The notes under the pieces were generated by a model that made no database searches, was not told where the DNA came from, and was given only the letters and a program-made list of their open reading frames with translations. Below, piece after piece: positions 63,582 through 64,000 of a DNA stretch of 64,000 nt; within the stretch, counting starts at the first letter, position 1; each line of letters begins with the position of its first letter. Origin of the DNA: CALARM01 sp036746235 (lineage in GTDB: Bacteria; Vulcanimicrobiota; SpSt-956; JAKJGF01); assembly GCA_036746235.1 (NCBI GenBank), contig DAIOEN010000002.1, forward strand, positions 36,058 to 100,057, given 5' to 3'. The position numbers and the translations under genes were made by a program.

Positions 63582-64000
63582 TTAGGCGGATAAATCATTT
63601 TTTTCTTCATCAGTTAACATCAATTTTTCCAGTAATTCTTTCACATATTTCTTCATTTCCTGCGTAACATCTTCTTTTAAATCATAATGAGCTTTAATTA
63701 ATCTGGTCATATCTGTAAGGGCCTCATCTATTTCTTTATAAATCTGTTTTTCACTGCTCATATGCAAAACTCTGAGATATTTTACCGCAATGTCTCCTAC
63801 AGAGAGCCTTTTCTGGAAACGAAGATATAAAAGTCTTTGCCGAAGAATAGGAAGTTTTTTCAGAGCTTCTCTGAGGCACTGTGCTATTTCTCTTTCTTCA
63901 GGGCTTATATCTTCACAGGGAGGTGTAAAATCTAAAACTTCATCATCACCTTCAACAATAATAGGTTGAGGTTCACTTTTAAGAGCAATCCATCCGTCTA
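63582..64000 (-). CDS. RNA polymerase sigma factor (ECF-like), partial
   Basis: The 3' end of a gene whose start lies beyond base 64000; about 139 codons are present. LREALKKLPILRQRLLYLRF then LSVGDIAVKYLRVLHMSSEKQIYKEIDEA match sigma region 4 (the -35-binding helix-turn-helix). An acidic linker lies before it, and about 45 extra residues follow region 4. It is directly upstream of the anti-sigma gene (53 nt), the usual arrangement. A short frame starting at 63767 is only its tail. Confidence 0.85.
   Translation of the reverse strand, partial: DGWIALKSEPQPIIVEGDDEVLDFTPPCEDISPEEREIAQCLREALKKLPILRQRLLYLRFQKRLSVGDIAVKYLRVLHMSSEKQIYKEIDEALTDMTRLIKAHYDLKEDVTQEMKKYVKELLEKLMLTDEEKNDLSA

Overview
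The window looks like a chromosomal stretch from an uncultivated, low-G+C (AT-rich by eye) bacterium. FtsZ, CinA, MnmA, an Hfq-like protein, a lipoprotein with a clear lipobox and several cleavable signal peptides all point to Bacteria. Genes are dense and mostly have good Shine-Dalgarno sequences. TTG starts are common (10972, 11380, 44606, 47504, 51469). Stop codons are the standard three. Very large TPR proteins, PD40 and PQQ beta-propellers, zinc ribbons, subtilases and signalling proteins dominate, a style seen in several candidate phyla. I cannot assign a phylum from this sequence alone, and I saw no rRNA, tRNA or CRISPR array.

Layout. 1-2766 (minus): response regulator, amidase and a CaiB-type CoA-transferase cut by the window edge. 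2820-3965: TPR protein. 4370-5491: an isolated glycerol dehydrogenase. 5722-6849: ftsZ. 7239-14054 (plus): zinc protein, GT4 glycosyltransferase, membrane protein, SPASM radical SAM enzyme, receiver, HD-GYP protein and a secreted zinc-ribbon/IPT/PD40 protein. 14377-21400 (minus): small protein, 929-residue TPR protein, Hfq-like protein, secreted trypsin-like protease, a membrane-protein gene broken by one in-frame TGA, PD40 protein and a zinc-ribbon membrane protein. 21998-29494: GNAT-like protein, HAD phosphatase, CinA, DUF4032 protein, cyclic-nucleotide-binding protein, secreted metalloprotease and an XRE regulator with a clear operator. 29696-34477: a 1593-residue TPR protein with a C-terminal Ser/Thr kinase. 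34688-37492: TPR membrane protein, MnmA and small proteins. 37613-39650: an IS607-type element (serine recombinase plus TnpB-like protein), followed by the 3' fragment of a broken gene.

40143-44285 (minus): subtilase, PQQ propeller with a cysteine-rich N-terminus, and a B12-binding radical SAM protein with a PqqD-like tail. This is the best candidate in the window for an undescribed protein-modification system. 44606-51364: hybrid sensor kinase, small membrane protein and a 1286-residue TPR protein. 51469-57010: lipoprotein, a degenerate CCA-enzyme-like HD protein, and a winged-helix plus coiled-coil pair. 57317-60647: PQQ propeller, NarL-type regulator, zinc-ribbon membrane protein and ArsC/Spx-like protein. 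61033-64000 (minus): a sigma factor (cut by the window edge), a zinc-finger anti-sigma/TPR protein and a secreted subtilase, which read as one regulated unit.

The most distinctive non-coding feature is a family of intergenic imperfect hairpins built from degenerate 7-nt words. The 5' arm carries GTGA-type words and the 3' arm carries the complementary NNTNACN words (TCACT, TAACT, TTACG). They occur at about fifteen places, always between genes and often touching stop codons. They resemble the heptamer repeats reported from cyanobacteria and Beggiatoaceae. A related element of about 70 nt (GCCATGACCGGTTCGG...) occurs four times.
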